NCBI GenBank assembly: GCA_903838565.1
Contig: CAILZB010000060.1
Location: 248,001-312,000 of the forward strand
Reading direction: 5' to 3'
Length of the DNA: 64,000 bases
Source: an uncultured beta proteobacterium
GTDB lineage: Bacteria; Pseudomonadota; Gammaproteobacteria; Burkholderiales; Burkholderiaceae_C
Part shown: positions 18,329 through 27,227 of the stretch, piece by piece
Layout: every line of letters starts with the position of its first letter
How positions within the stretch are numbered: the first letter of the stretch is position 1
Notes under the pieces: generated by a model
Database searches by the model: none
What the model was told of the DNA's origin: nothing
The model's input: the letters and a program-made list of their open reading frames with translations, nothing else
Program-made: the position numbers and the translations under genes

Positions 18329-19456
18329 ATGAGCCATCGCACGCCTTCTCCAAGCGCGGCCCCCGCCGCATCCACAGCGCCTTCAACCGCCATCGTCAGC
18401 TGGACCGACCCGCGGCGCGAAGCCGCCTTCGTGGCTTGGCTGGGACGACTCAGCAGCGAGCACGACCTCGTTCCGGCGAGCTTGCGCCCGGCCTCGGCCG
18501 ACGCCAGCTTCAGGCGCTACCTGCGCGTCGATGTGCAGACCGGCGCCGGGCTCGCCAGCCGCATCATCATGGACGCGCCACCGGAACAGGAAGACAGTGC
18601 GCCCTTCGTGCACGTGGCCGGCGTCATGGCCGCGGCCGGACTGAACGTGCCCCAGGTGCTGGACTGGGACCCGGCCCAGGGCTTCATGCTGCTGAGCGAT
18701 CTGGGTTCGCAGACCATGATGGACGTCATCGATCCGCAGGACGCCAGCGCCAACCACGCGCTCTATCTGAACGCGGTGGACGCCCTGCTCGCCTGGCAAC
18801 TTGCCTCCAAGCCGGGCGTGCTGCCGAACTGCGACGAAGCGCTGCTGCGGCGCGAACTCGGGCTCTTTCCCGACTGGTATGTGCAGCAGCATCGCGGCGT
18901 GGTCTTGGACAGCAAGATGCTGGCCACGCTGGAGGACGCATTTTCAAAAATCGTCACCGACAACCTGCGCGCGCCCAGCGTGTTTGTGCACTGCGACTTC
19001 ATGCCACGCAATCTGATGCTTCCCGCTTCAGGCATGGCCACCACGCAAATGGGAATCCTGGACTTCCAGGACGCCACCTATGGTCCCATCACCTACGACA
19101 TCGCCAGCCTGATGCGCGATGCATTCCTGAGCTGGGAAGAGGATTTTGTGCTTGACATCACGATCCGCTACTGGGAAAAGGCGCGCAAGGCGGGCCTGCC
19201 GGTGGGAGACGACTTCGGCGAGTTTTACCGGGCCGTGGAATGGATGGGCCTGCAGCGCCATCTGCGAATCGCCGGCGTCTTTGCGCGCCTGACGCTGCGC
19301 GACGGCAAGCCCAGGTATCTGGCAGACGCGCCACGCTTCATCGGCTACATCCGGTCCACAGCGGCGCGCTACCGCGAACTCAAGCCACTGTTGCGCCTGG
19401 TCGACCAGGTGGAAGGCATCCAGGCCGCCACCGGCTTTGCCTTTGGCCGCGTCTGA
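18329..19456 (+). CDS. Aminoglycoside-phosphotransferase-family sugar kinase, AmgK-like
   Basis: The 375-residue protein has the APH kinase fold: the catalytic-loop motif HCDFMPRNL (near 220) and the metal-binding ILDFQDA (near 245). Relatives placed next to lptD in Proteobacteria include AmgK, which phosphorylates the anomeric carbon of N-acetylmuramate and N-acetylglucosamine in cell-wall recycling. The usual partner murU (nucleotidyltransferase) does not follow here, so the recycling role is an inference. A TAGAAT box lies only 10 bases before the ATG and no ribosome site is visible, so the mRNA may be nearly leaderless. The start could also be downstream, because residues 1-20 are low-complexity Ala/Pro/Ser. 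Confidence 0.8.
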   Translation: MSHRTPSPSAAPAASTAPSTAIVSWTDPRREAAFVAWLGRLSSEHDLVPASLRPASADASFRRYLRVDVQTGAGLASRIIMDAPPEQEDSAPFVHVAGVMAAAGLNVPQVLDWDPAQGFMLLSDLGSQTMMDVIDPQDASANHALYLNAVDALLAWQLASKPGVLPNCDEALLRRELGLFPDWYVQQHRGVVLDSKMLATLEDAFSKIVTDNLRAPSVFVHCDFMPRNLMLPASGMATTQMGILDFQDATYGPITYDIASLMRDAFLSWEEDFVLDITIRYWEKARKAGLPVGDDFGEFYRAVEWMGLQRHLRIAGVFARLTLRDGKPRYLADAPRFIGYIRSTAARYRELKPLLRLVDQVEGIQAATGFAFGRV

Positions 19457-19478
19457 ACCCCCATCCACCGCAAGCACC

Positions 19479-20213
19479 ATGCCCCGATTTTTTTGCCCCC
19501 TGCCGCTGTCCACGGGCGCCGCCCTGAGTCTGCCCGACGGTGCGGCGCGCCACGTGCAGGTGCTGCGCCTGCAGCCCGGAGACCGCGTCACGCTGTTCAA
19601 TGGCGAAGGCGGCGAGTTCGAAGCCAGGGTCACGCGCATGGGCCGCAGCGAAGTTCAGGTCGAGGTGGGTGCGCATGCCAGCGTGGAACGCGAAGCGCCG
19701 CGCGCCGTGCATCTGGTGTTGGGCACGCCAGCGAATGAACGCATGGACTGGCTGGTGGAGAAGGCCACGGAGCTGGGCGTGGCCAGCATCACGCCGCTGG
19801 TCACCGAACGCAGTGTGCTGCGCCTGAGCGGTGAGCGCGCGCTAAAGAAGCAGGCACACTGGCAGGCCATCGCCGTGGCCGCCAGCGAGCAGTGCGGGCG
19901 CAACCGGGTTCCGGTCATGCAGCCGCTGCAGACCGTGACCGACTGGTTCAAGACCCTGGGCACGAGCACGTCAGCCACCATGGCCGGCTCGCGCTTTCTG
20001 CTCAGCCTGAGCCCCGCAAGTCAGCCCTTGTCGCAGGCAGCGGGAAGCGATGACCCAATCACTTTCCTCTCTGGCCCCGAAGGCGGCTTGAGCCCTGCGG
20101 AGGAAGCGGCAGCGCTGGCCTGCGGCTTCGTTGCGGTCACGCTCGGACCGCGGGTGCTGCGTGCAGAGACGGCGCCGCTGGCGGCGCTGGTGACGCTGGA
20201 CGCGCTGAAGTAA
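19479..20213 (+). CDS. rsmE: 16S rRNA (uracil1498-N3)-methyltransferase
   Basis: RsmE methylates U1498 in the decoding region of 16S rRNA. The 244-residue product begins MPRFFCPLPL and has the PUA-like N-terminal domain and the SPOUT knot C-terminal domain, with the SAM-binding segments FLSGPEGGLSPAEE and LGPRVLRAETAPLAAL. The ATG at 19479 is chosen because it gives the conserved family N-terminus; the frame is open back into the upstream kinase gene, 22 bases away. It ends 9 bases before the convergent pyrF stop. Confidence 0.93.
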   Translation: MPRFFCPLPLSTGAALSLPDGAARHVQVLRLQPGDRVTLFNGEGGEFEARVTRMGRSEVQVEVGAHASVEREAPRAVHLVLGTPANERMDWLVEKATELGVASITPLVTERSVLRLSGERALKKQAHWQAIAVAASEQCGRNRVPVMQPLQTVTDWFKTLGTSTSATMAGSRFLLSLSPASQPLSQAAGSDDPITFLSGPEGGLSPAEEAAALACGFVAVTLGPRVLRAETAPLAALVTLDALK

Positions 20214-20222
20214 GCCGCAGCT

Positions 20223-21062
20223 TCAGGCTTGTGCCGCTTGCAGCAGATCGCGCGTCTGGCTCGCTTCGCGCCGGGCTGCCTGGGCAAAGTCCGCGTCGGC
20301 TGATGCATACAGGACGGCGCGCGACGAGTTCACCACGATCGGCGCCACGGTCTGGCCTTGAGCGGCGCGCCAACCTGCCTTGACGGTTGCCAGCGCGTCG
20401 CCGCCCTGCGCGCCGACGCCGGGAATGAGCAGCGGAAGTGTGGGGGCCACCGCGCGCACGCGTTCTATCTCGGTCGGGTATGTCGCACCCACCACCAGAC
20501 CCAGCTGCCCGTTCAGATTCCACGGACCCTGGGCCAGACGCGCGATGTGCTCGTACAGCAGCGGCGCTCCGGGCACGCTGCTCAAGCGCTGCGCCTGGAA
20601 GTCGTCGCCCCCGGGATTGGACGTGCGGCACAGCAGGAAAGCGCCCTTGCCGTGGTACTTCAAATACGGCTGCACCGAATCGAAGCCCATGAAGGGCGAG
20701 AGCGTGACCGCGTCCGCGCCGTAGCGCTCGAAGGCCTCGATCGCGTACTGCTCGGCAGTGGAGCCGATGTCGCCGCGCTTGGCATCCAGAATGACGGGAA
20801 CCTGTGGCGCGGTGCGGCGCATGTGCGCCATCAACTGCTCCAGTTGCGCCTCGGCGCGGTGCGCCGCGAAGTAGGCGATCTGCGGCTTGAAGGCGATCAC
20901 CAGATCGGCCGTGGCGTCCACGATGGCCGCGCAAAAATCGTAGATCCTGCTGGCATCGCCCCTGAGATGGGCGGGAAATTTGGCTGGATCCGGGTCCAGG
21001 CCGACACACAACAGGGAGCCGTTTTGGCGCTCGGCGGCACGCAACTTTTCAACAAAGGTCAT
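20223..21062 (-). CDS. pyrF: Orotidine 5'-phosphate decarboxylase, type 2
   Basis: PyrF converts OMP to UMP, the last step of de novo pyrimidine synthesis. The 279-residue length and the [15 protein letters not shown] active-site segment identify the longer type-2 class found in Betaproteobacteria and Actinobacteria. [14 protein letters not shown] near the start is the substrate-binding strand. The gene is single, with 13 bases to the upstream uracil-DNA glycosylase gene on the same strand. Confidence 0.95.
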   Translation of the reverse strand: MTFVEKLRAAERQNGSLLCVGLDPDPAKFPAHLRGDASRIYDFCAAIVDATADLVIAFKPQIAYFAAHRAEAQLEQLMAHMRRTAPQVPVILDAKRGDIGSTAEQYAIEAFERYGADAVTLSPFMGFDSVQPYLKYHGKGAFLLCRTSNPGGDDFQAQRLSSVPGAPLLYEHIARLAQGPWNLNGQLGLVVGATYPTEIERVRAVAPTLPLLIPGVGAQGGDALATVKAGWRAAQGQTVAPIVVNSSRAVLYASADADFAQAARREASQTRDLLQAAQA

Positions 21063-21075
21063 GCCGGGATTTTAG

Positions 21076-21930
21076 CTACTCAGCGCCGTTGCGAACTTGC
21101 ATCGCCAGGCACAGATCGGCCCAGGCCTTGGCCTTGTCGCCCAGGGCGCGCAGCAAATAGGCCGGGTGATACGTCACCACCACCGGGATGCCGCGGTAGC
21201 GATGCACTTGCCCGCGCAGCTTGCCCAGCGGCAGACTGTGCGCATCGGGCACGCTGTCATGCAGCAGGGCTTGGGCGGCAAAGCGGCCCATCGCGAGGAT
21301 GATCTTGGGCTGCAGCAGTTCGATCTGGCGTTGCAGGAAGGGCAGGCATTGCGCCACTTCTTCGCCCTCAGGGTTGCGGTTGCTGGGCGGGCGGCACTTG
21401 AGCACATTGGCGATGTAGGTGCCCTGCGCCGCCCGCCCGTCCCCGGTTGCCGTCTCGCGCCTGCGGTCCAGCCCCATGGCCTTGAGCATGTTGTCCAGCA
21501 ATTGACCGGCGGGGCCGACAAAGGGCTGACCACTCAGGTCTTCCTGTTCACCCGGCGCCTCGCCCACGATCAGCCAGTCGGCCAAGGGCGGCTGATCCGC
21601 GACCGGCGCACGCAAGCCGCCCATGCCGAAAACGGTGTGACGCCGACCCGTGCAAAGAGCGCAGGCGCGACAGCCGGCCACGGCCTGTTGCAGGGCGGCC
21701 CAGTCCATGGTTTGCACCCCGCTTGCGCGCGGCTGCAAAGCCATGGCGGCGGCCTCTGGCCGCGCTGCGGCGCGAACGGCTGCGCTCTCACGCGGCGCAA
21801 CGCTTTCGCTCGGCGCTGCCATGGCAACCGGCGCCTCCAGAGCGGCAGCTGGCTGCGTCACAGGCGCCCAGACTTTCACGCGCATCTCTTCCAGCATGGC
21901 GCGCTGGCGCGAATCGAGGTTCAGGCTCAT
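21076..21930 (-). CDS. Uracil-DNA glycosylase, family 4 type
   Basis: The 284-residue protein has a Pro/Ala-rich N-terminal extension (about 1-95) followed by the iron-sulfur UDG domain. Cluster cysteines are visible in CRACALC and at NVLKCRPPSNRNPEGEEVAQC. The catalytic region is IVGEAPGEQEDLSGQPFVGP, and VVTYHPAYLLR is the DNA-contact loop. It would excise uracil from DNA in base-excision repair. Alternative annotations call this family a phage SPO1 DNA polymerase-related protein. It lies 10 bases downstream of rimI on the same strand, so tsaB-rimI-udg is probably an operon. Confidence 0.9.
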   Translation of the reverse strand: MSLNLDSRQRAMLEEMRVKVWAPVTQPAAALEAPVAMAAPSESVAPRESAAVRAAARPEAAAMALQPRASGVQTMDWAALQQAVAGCRACALCTGRRHTVFGMGGLRAPVADQPPLADWLIVGEAPGEQEDLSGQPFVGPAGQLLDNMLKAMGLDRRRETATGDGRAAQGTYIANVLKCRPPSNRNPEGEEVAQCLPFLQRQIELLQPKIILAMGRFAAQALLHDSVPDAHSLPLGKLRGQVHRYRGIPVVVTYHPAYLLRALGDKAKAWADLCLAMQVRNGAE

Positions 21931-21940
21931 GGTTTGGCCT

Positions 21941-22426
21941 TCATAGTTTCAGGCTCATCACGACTGCATCCTCGCGCTGGCCCAGGTCCGCCGGGTAATA
22001 GCCCTTGCGCACACCCACGCGATTCAGGCCAAAGGACTCGTACACATGCAGGGCGCGGGCATTGCCGACACGCGCCTCCAGCCACAGCCACTGCGCCCCC
22101 TGGGCGCGCGCCCAGATCGCGAGCGCGTCCAGCAGCATCCGGGCCCATCCCTGGCGCTGGTGCGCAACCGCGACCGTGATGTTGAGCAGATGCACCTCCT
22201 CCACCCCCTGCATCGCGACGAAATAGCCCAGGATGTCGTCGGCGCTGCACAGCAGTTGCGCCTGATAGCCTGCGATCAGCGTGTCGGCGAAATGGCGCCG
22301 CGTCCAGGGATGGGCGTGCGCATGCTGTTCCAGTCGTGCGACCTCGTCCAGCCGCGCTTCGGTGAGCGGCTGAAACTGGAGCGAATCATCGTGACGGGCG
22401 AGATGCATGACGGGACTTGCACGCAT
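21941..22426 (-). CDS. rimI: Ribosomal protein S18 alanine N-acetyltransferase
   Basis: RimI acetylates the N-terminal Ala of ribosomal protein S18. The 161-residue GNAT-fold protein shows the acetyl-CoA loop HQRQGWARMLLDAL and the family segment LEARVGNARALHVYESFGL. Its start ATG overlaps the tsaB stop by four bases (ATGA), which fixes the start and agrees with the frequent tsaB-rimI pairing in Proteobacteria. A second in-frame Met at residue 7 is possible. Confidence 0.9.
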   Translation of the reverse strand: MRASPVMHLARHDDSLQFQPLTEARLDEVARLEQHAHAHPWTRRHFADTLIAGYQAQLLCSADDILGYFVAMQGVEEVHLLNITVAVAHQRQGWARMLLDALAIWARAQGAQWLWLEARVGNARALHVYESFGLNRVGVRKGYYPADLGQREDAVVMSLKL

Positions 22427-23163
22427 CAGCTTGCCGTAACGGCGGCCGCCGCCAACTTTTCCGCAGCGCGCTCCTGTGTGGTCTTGGCAACCTTGTCGCG
22501 GATATAGCGGGGCAGCGCCTGGTCCGCTCCCACCGCCTGGCCGGCAGCGAGCAGCGCGGGCGACAGGGACAGAAGGGCTGCGGCGCTGGGCAGCGCGTCG
22601 ATCCGCTCGAATGCCGATCCACCGGACTGCGCCAGCCTGGAGCCGTAGACCGAGGCGACATTGCCCGCCAGGACCCAGCCCGGCTCCAGCGCCAGTTGTT
22701 CCGGCCGAATCAGCTCAAAGTCCCCATGCAGGGTCCAAGCCCCTGCATTGAATTCATAGCGCGCCACATAGATCTCATCCATGCGCGCGTCCAGCGCGGC
22801 CACGACCTGAAAGCGTTGCGCCGGGTCGGCGCGCGACAGGCGCGCCTGCTCGGCCAGCGCCAGCAGCGTATCCACCGGCAGCAGCGGCACGTTCGCGCCA
22901 AACCCCAGCCCCTGTGCCACGGAACACGCCGTGCGCAGGCCGGTAAACGAGCCCGGACCGGCGCCGAAGGCGATCGCGTCGAGTTCGGCCAGCCGCAGTC
23001 CGGCCTGATCGAGCAACGCCATGATGTTCGGGATCAGCGTGCTGGAGGCTTGTGCACCACCGGCGCCGCTGTGCTGCCAGACGCGGGGCGCGCCATCGTC
23101 GCCGTCGCGGCAGACGGCGACGGACAGGGTTTCGGTGCTGGTATCGAAGGCGAGAAGTTTCAT
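22426..23163 (-). CDS. tsaB: tRNA threonylcarbamoyladenosine biosynthesis protein TsaB
   Basis: TsaB is the non-catalytic partner of TsaD and TsaE in making t6A at position 37 of ANN-decoding tRNAs. The 245-residue protein begins MKLLAFDTSTETLSVAVC and has the conserved GAGPGSFTGLRTA segment of the ASKHA fold. The start at 23163 gives the canonical N-terminus; the frame is open farther upstream into antisense dacB sequence, which is ignored. It forms a unit with rimI, and the TsaC/Sua5 enzyme of the same pathway is also in this window (28246-29259). Confidence 0.93.
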   Translation of the reverse strand: MKLLAFDTSTETLSVAVCRDGDDGAPRVWQHSGAGGAQASSTLIPNIMALLDQAGLRLAELDAIAFGAGPGSFTGLRTACSVAQGLGFGANVPLLPVDTLLALAEQARLSRADPAQRFQVVAALDARMDEIYVARYEFNAGAWTLHGDFELIRPEQLALEPGWVLAGNVASVYGSRLAQSGGSAFERIDALPSAAALLSLSPALLAAGQAVGADQALPRYIRDKVAKTTQERAAEKLAAAAVTAS

Positions 23164-23200
23164 GCAGAGGTTGATTATCCCGTGCCCGGATAATCCTGCC

Positions 23201-24640
23201 ATGTCCTTGCCGCAACGCCTCCTGTTCTGTTCGTTCTTTTTGGCGAGCCAGGCCCTGTGGGCCCAGAGCTTGCCCATCGAGGTGGAAGCGGCGCTGGCAC
23301 GCGCCAAGGTGCCACGCGACGCCATCAGCGTGCTGGTCGTGGACGCGCAGGCTGCGCAGCCGGCGCGCCTGAGCCACCGCACCAGAGAGCCGGCCAACCC
23401 GGCGTCGGTGATGAAGCTGGTCACCACCTACGCTGCGCTGGATCTGCTGGGTCCCGGTTTCACATGGAGCACGCCGGTGTTCGTCGACGGCAGCGTCAAG
23501 GATGGCGTGCTGCGCGGCAACCTCATCATCCAGGGACAGGGCGACCCCAAACTCGTGGTCGAGCGGCTGTGGCTGCTGTTGCGCCGCGTGCAGGGGCTGG
23601 GCATCAGAAGCATCACGGGCGATATCGTGCTGGACCGCAGCGCCTTCGAGACCACAGTGCAGGACCCGAGCGAATTCGACGGCGAGCCGCTGCGGCCCTA
23701 CAACGCCTCGCCCGACGCCCTGCTGCTGAACTACAAGTCGGTCGTGATGACCTTTGTTCCCGACGCCGCCAACCGGCAGGCACGCGTGCAGTTTGAGCCG
23801 CCGCTGGCGGGCGTGCAGATGCAGCCCACGGTGGCGCTTGCCGCCGGTGCATGCAACGACTACCGCGCCACACTCAAACCCGATTTTTCGGACTTGGCGC
23901 ACATCCGTTTTTCCGGCCACTATCCTGTGGACTGTGGCGAGAAGATCTGGCCCGTGGCCTATGTCGACCCGGCCAGCTATTCGGCGCGCGCGGTGGAAGG
24001 CATGTGGCGCGAAATGGGCGGAAAGCTCAGCGGCAAGGTGCGCGAAGGCAAGGCAGCAGTGGGCCTGAAACCGGCCTTCGAGCTGACATCGCCGACGCTG
24101 GCTGAAATCATTCGCGACATCAACAAATTCAGCAACAACGTGATGGCGCAGCAAGTGTTCCTGACGTTGGCTCTGCAGGCCGGCGCCTCGGGCGGCGCCA
24201 TCCGTGCGGGCACATTTGCCGGTGCGCATGAGGTGGTGAATGCCTGGTGGAAGCAGCGCATTGCGCGCGGCGAAGCGGCCGAGGGCGTCGATGCCCCGGC
24301 GCTGGACAACGGCTCGGGCCTGTCGCGCGCTGGACGCATAAGCGCCCAGGCACTGGCACTGCTCCTGCAAACCGCCTTTCGCTCGACGTTGATGTCGGAG
24401 CTGATGGCGTCGCTGCCGATCGCCGGCGTCGATGGAACACTGCGCCGCAGTCCGGTCAAGACGCCGGGCAGCGCCCACCTCAAGACCGGCAGCCTGCGCG
24501 GCGTCAGCGCCGTCGCGGGCTATGTGGACGGCGCCAGCGGACGCCGCTACGTGCTGGTCGCCATGATCAACCATCCGAACGCCCAGGCGGCACGCCCGGC
24601 AATCGACGCGCTCATCGACTGGACTGCGCAAGATCAGTGA
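23201..24640 (+). CDS. dacB: D-alanyl-D-alanine carboxypeptidase/endopeptidase (PBP4, DacB)
   Basis: DacB trims pentapeptides and cuts cross-links in peptidoglycan in the periplasm. The 479-residue precursor has a signal peptide (about 1-22, ASQALWAQ) and the three penicillin-binding motifs: SVMK with nucleophile S69 and K72, SNN in FSNNVMAQQ, and KTG in HLKTGSLRG. The large insert between SxxK and SNN is typical of class C PBP4. The ATG at 23201 gives the signal peptide. It is divergent from tsaB, with only 37 bases between start codons. Confidence 0.93.
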   Translation: MSLPQRLLFCSFFLASQALWAQSLPIEVEAALARAKVPRDAISVLVVDAQAAQPARLSHRTREPANPASVMKLVTTYAALDLLGPGFTWSTPVFVDGSVKDGVLRGNLIIQGQGDPKLVVERLWLLLRRVQGLGIRSITGDIVLDRSAFETTVQDPSEFDGEPLRPYNASPDALLLNYKSVVMTFVPDAANRQARVQFEPPLAGVQMQPTVALAAGACNDYRATLKPDFSDLAHIRFSGHYPVDCGEKIWPVAYVDPASYSARAVEGMWREMGGKLSGKVREGKAAVGLKPAFELTSPTLAEIIRDINKFSNNVMAQQVFLTLALQAGASGGAIRAGTFAGAHEVVNAWWKQRIARGEAAEGVDAPALDNGSGLSRAGRISAQALALLLQTAFRSTLMSELMASLPIAGVDGTLRRSPVKTPGSAHLKTGSLRGVSAVAGYVDGASGRRYVLVAMINHPNAQAARPAIDALIDWTAQDQ

Positions 24641-24660
24641 TTTCCTGAAAGACTTCTGCC

Positions 24661-24933
24661 TTGATTCCCACCTCCGAACTCGTCGGCTATCTGGCCGCCA
24701 CGCTCACCACCGCCAGCTTTGTGCCGCAGGCCTGGCACACCTTCAGAACCAAGGACGTGAGCGGCATTTCACTCGGCATGTACGGCGCCTTCACTGCGGG
24801 CGTAGCACTTTGGCTGGTCTATGGCTGGCTGCTCGACGCCTGGCCCATCGTCGCGGCCAACGCCGTCACGCTGAGCTTGGCGGCGCTGATCCTGACCATG
24901 AAGCTGCGCTACGAGCCTAAGCCTTCGCGCTGA
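24661..24933 (+). CDS. SemiSWEET-family sugar transporter
   Basis: The 90-residue membrane protein consists of three helices with the PQ-loop motif (FVPQAWHTFRTKDVSGISLG) characteristic of SemiSWEETs, which dimerise to form a facilitative sugar or small-solute pore. It uses a TTG start at 24661; no in-frame ATG exists upstream before a stop. It lies 20 bases after dacB and could be read from the same mRNA. The substrate is unknown. Confidence 0.85.
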   Translation: MIPTSELVGYLAATLTTASFVPQAWHTFRTKDVSGISLGMYGAFTAGVALWLVYGWLLDAWPIVAANAVTLSLAALILTMKLRYEPKPSR

Positions 24934-25031
24934 CCCCTCGATTCCCGGGACATCGTTATCGTCCTTTGATTTTTGTCAGTGTTAACCCCCTGCCACCTGA
25001 TCTAGGCGCGGGGTTACCATCAATCTCCGCA

Positions 25032-25051
25032 AATAGAACGCTCGTTCTATT
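25032..25051. promoter_or_regulatory. Palindromic operator-like site, TetR-family style
   Basis: AATAGAACG at 25032-25040 and CGTTCTATT at 25043-25051 form a perfect 9-bp inverted repeat with a 2-base spacer, 37 bases before the ATG of the SGNH lipoprotein gene. Sites of the form AGAACGnnCGTTCT are typical of TetR-family repressors. No such regulator is encoded nearby. A second, weaker inverted repeat (TAACCCC at 24983-24989 with GGGGTTA at 25010-25016) lies just upstream. Confidence 0.55.
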
Positions 25052-25087
25052 CTGTATTTCTGACCCAGACCAACCAGGAGAAGCCGG

Positions 25088-26413
25088 ATGAGGAATTTCA
25101 AATTGACCGTGGCCGCGATCGGCGCGGCGCTATTGGTCGCAGCCTGCGGCGGCGGCGGCGATGGCAATCAAACGCCCAAAATCGCCTTCTCTTCCATCGT
25201 CACTTTTGGCGACAGCCTGAGCGATGCGGGCACTTATCGGGTGGGTCCGGTATTGGCGTCGGGGGGGGGCAGATTCACCGTCAATCCAGCGGATCCCCGG
25301 ACACCGATCAATTGGCAGGAACTGGTCGGGGCCCAACTCGGACTCGGTGCCAGCACTTGCGCGGCGCGCACCGGCGGTTTCGGCGTGGCCGAAGTCGCCA
25401 TGCCCGGCTGCCGCAACTACGCCCAGGGCGGAGCCCGGGTCACCAATGCCAAAGGTGTTGGCAATACTGTCGGTGCTGGATTTACCGCCGGCCCGCTCAC
25501 GGAACCTGTGGTCACCCAGCTGGCTCATTTTGCCATCGACAACGGGTCAGCCAACTTTAGCGGCAAAGAGTTGGTAACGGTCCTGGCCGGCGCCAACGAC
25601 ATATTTGGCCTGACGGATCAGTTGGTGCTGGATGCCACAGCGGCAGGTGGCGCGGCGTTCGCACAATCCTTGATCGGCCAACTCGCCGCCGGGGCTCCTG
25701 CGGCGAATCAGGCGGCTGCAGCGCAAGCTATCGGCTTGGCTGTCCAGACCGAAGCGGCCAAGGCGGGCAGCACGCCGACCACCATCGTGACAGCGGCCGC
25801 CACCGCCGCCGCCACGCACGCTTTCATGAATGGGTACAGCAACAGCGCCGTCGCGAATGCAGCCACGATCGGTGCAAGCGCCGGTGCAGCCGGCACAGCC
25901 GCCGGCAATACCTACGCCGCGACCACGGGTGCGGCCAATGCAGTGAACGGCATGGTGACGGCGGCAACAGAACTGGCTGGCTACATCAAGAACGGGATCG
26001 TCGGCAAAGGCGCCAAATATGTGGTCGTGGTCAACCTGCCCGACGTCAGCCTGACGCCTTCGGCCGCGGCAACGCCCGCCAACCAGCCGCTGGTCCTTGC
26101 CATGACCACGGCGTTCAACAACACGCTGCAGGCGGGCCTGGCGGGCACAGCTGGCGTGATCGTCGTGGACGCCTTCCACAACATCCAGGATGAAGTGAAT
26201 CACCCCGAGCAATACAGCCTGAGCAACGTGAAGGACGTGGCCTGCAATTTGGCGTTGGTGAACAACACTTCGCTGTTTTGCAGCGCTGCGACGCTGATCG
26301 CTGGCGATACCTCGCATTACCTGTTCGCCGACGGTGTCCACCCGACACCCTACGGCCACAAGCTGCTGGCGCAGTTGGTGTCGCGCGATCTGGCCAAGGT
26401 CGGCTGGCTCTGA
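25088..26413 (+). CDS. SGNH/GDSL-family hydrolase, lipoprotein with intact catalytic residues
   Basis: The 441-residue precursor has a lipoprotein signal (LVAAC, Cys20) followed by a Gly-rich linker. All four SGNH blocks are present: GDSLSDAG (nucleophile S43), the oxyanion glycine in NYAQGGARV, Asn in GANDIF, and DGVHPTPYGH with D415 and H418. An Ala-rich, low-complexity insert occupies about 180-300 between blocks III and V. It is probably an outer-membrane or periplasmic esterase or lipase. GGAG precedes the ATG, the palindrome at 25032-25051 probably controls it, and an OmpW gene follows after 25 bases. Confidence 0.87.
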   Translation: MRNFKLTVAAIGAALLVAACGGGGDGNQTPKIAFSSIVTFGDSLSDAGTYRVGPVLASGGGRFTVNPADPRTPINWQELVGAQLGLGASTCAARTGGFGVAEVAMPGCRNYAQGGARVTNAKGVGNTVGAGFTAGPLTEPVVTQLAHFAIDNGSANFSGKELVTVLAGANDIFGLTDQLVLDATAAGGAAFAQSLIGQLAAGAPAANQAAAAQAIGLAVQTEAAKAGSTPTTIVTAAATAAATHAFMNGYSNSAVANAATIGASAGAAGTAAGNTYAATTGAANAVNGMVTAATELAGYIKNGIVGKGAKYVVVVNLPDVSLTPSAAATPANQPLVLAMTTAFNNTLQAGLAGTAGVIVVDAFHNIQDEVNHPEQYSLSNVKDVACNLALVNNTSLFCSAATLIAGDTSHYLFADGVHPTPYGHKLLAQLVSRDLAKVGWL

Positions 26414-26438
26414 TCCACTCTTATTACAAGGAATCATC

Positions 26439-27143
26439 ATGATGAAACACAACAAAAAGTGGCTCGCTGCAGCAACGCTGCTGTGTATGGGTGGCATGGC
26501 CAGCGCCCAATCTGCCGGCACCTGGATGCTGCGCGCCGGAGCGACGCAGGTCGTGCCCAGCAACCCGAGCGGCGACCTGAGTGCACCGAGCTTCGTGACA
26601 CTCGACCCGGCTTCGGGCGCCCGTGGCGGCGGCAGCAAGACCCACACCGCTTCGGCCACCCAACTTGGCGGGGGCATCACCTACATGTACACCGACAATC
26701 TTTCGGTCGACGTGCCGCTGGCCCTGCCGTTCCGCCACAAACTCTACGGCGCGGGCTCCATCGAGGGTGTCGGCCAGATCGGCGAGGTGCAGTCACTGCC
26801 GGTGACGGTGCTGCTGCAGTACCGCTTCCTGGAGGCCAGTTCCAGATTGCGCCCCTACGTCGGCCTGGGCGCCACCTATGCCTACTTCTTCAATGAGCAG
26901 GGCAGCGGCACCTTGACGGCGATGACCAATCCAGGTGGAACGCCCACCAAAGTGTCAGTGGCATCGAAGTTCGCCCCGACAGCGCAGATCGGGGCCACCT
27001 TGGCGATCGATGCCAAATGGTTTGCCGATGTCTTCTACAGCAAGACCAAGCTCACCGCCACCACCAGCTTGTCCACCGGGCAGAAGGTGGACGCGGCACT
27101 CGATCCGACTTCCTACGGCGTCGCCGTCGGCTACAAGTTCTGA
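26439..27143 (+). CDS. OmpW-family outer-membrane protein
   Basis: OmpW proteins are 8-stranded barrels that pass hydrophobic molecules across the outer membrane. The 234-residue precursor has a signal peptide (about 1-23, GGMASA) and then family features: GTWMLRAGATQVVP at the mature N-terminus, LPVTVLLQYRF and LRPYVGLGATYAYFF in the middle, and a terminal strand ending in YGVAVGYKF with the C-terminal Phe needed for barrel insertion. AAGGA lies six bases before the ATG. It follows the SGNH esterase gene closely, so lipid or ester uptake is a reasonable guess for the pair. Confidence 0.9.
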   Translation: MMKHNKKWLAAATLLCMGGMASAQSAGTWMLRAGATQVVPSNPSGDLSAPSFVTLDPASGARGGGSKTHTASATQLGGGITYMYTDNLSVDVPLALPFRHKLYGAGSIEGVGQIGEVQSLPVTVLLQYRFLEASSRLRPYVGLGATYAYFFNEQGSGTLTAMTNPGGTPTKVSVASKFAPTAQIGATLAIDAKWFADVFYSKTKLTATTSLSTGQKVDAALDPTSYGVAVGYKF

Positions 27144-27178
27144 GCGAAGCCGGTCGGTTTGCACTGACCGGACACAAG

Positions 27179-27208
27179 AAAACCGACCTGTAAAGGTCGG
27201 TTTTTTTT
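27179..27208. terminator. Bidirectional Rho-independent terminator
   Basis: AAAACCGACCT at 27179-27189 pairs with AGGTCGGTTTT at 27194-27204 around the loop GTAA, and T8 follows. It separates ompW from the convergent SGNH-like gene and probably ends both. Confidence 0.92.
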
Positions 27209-27227
27209 GGCCCGTAGCGCGCGCTCG

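Noticed and set aside
22775..24631. A 618-codon minus-strand frame across tsaB and dacB
   Set aside because: It overlaps two well-supported genes and has no domain features.
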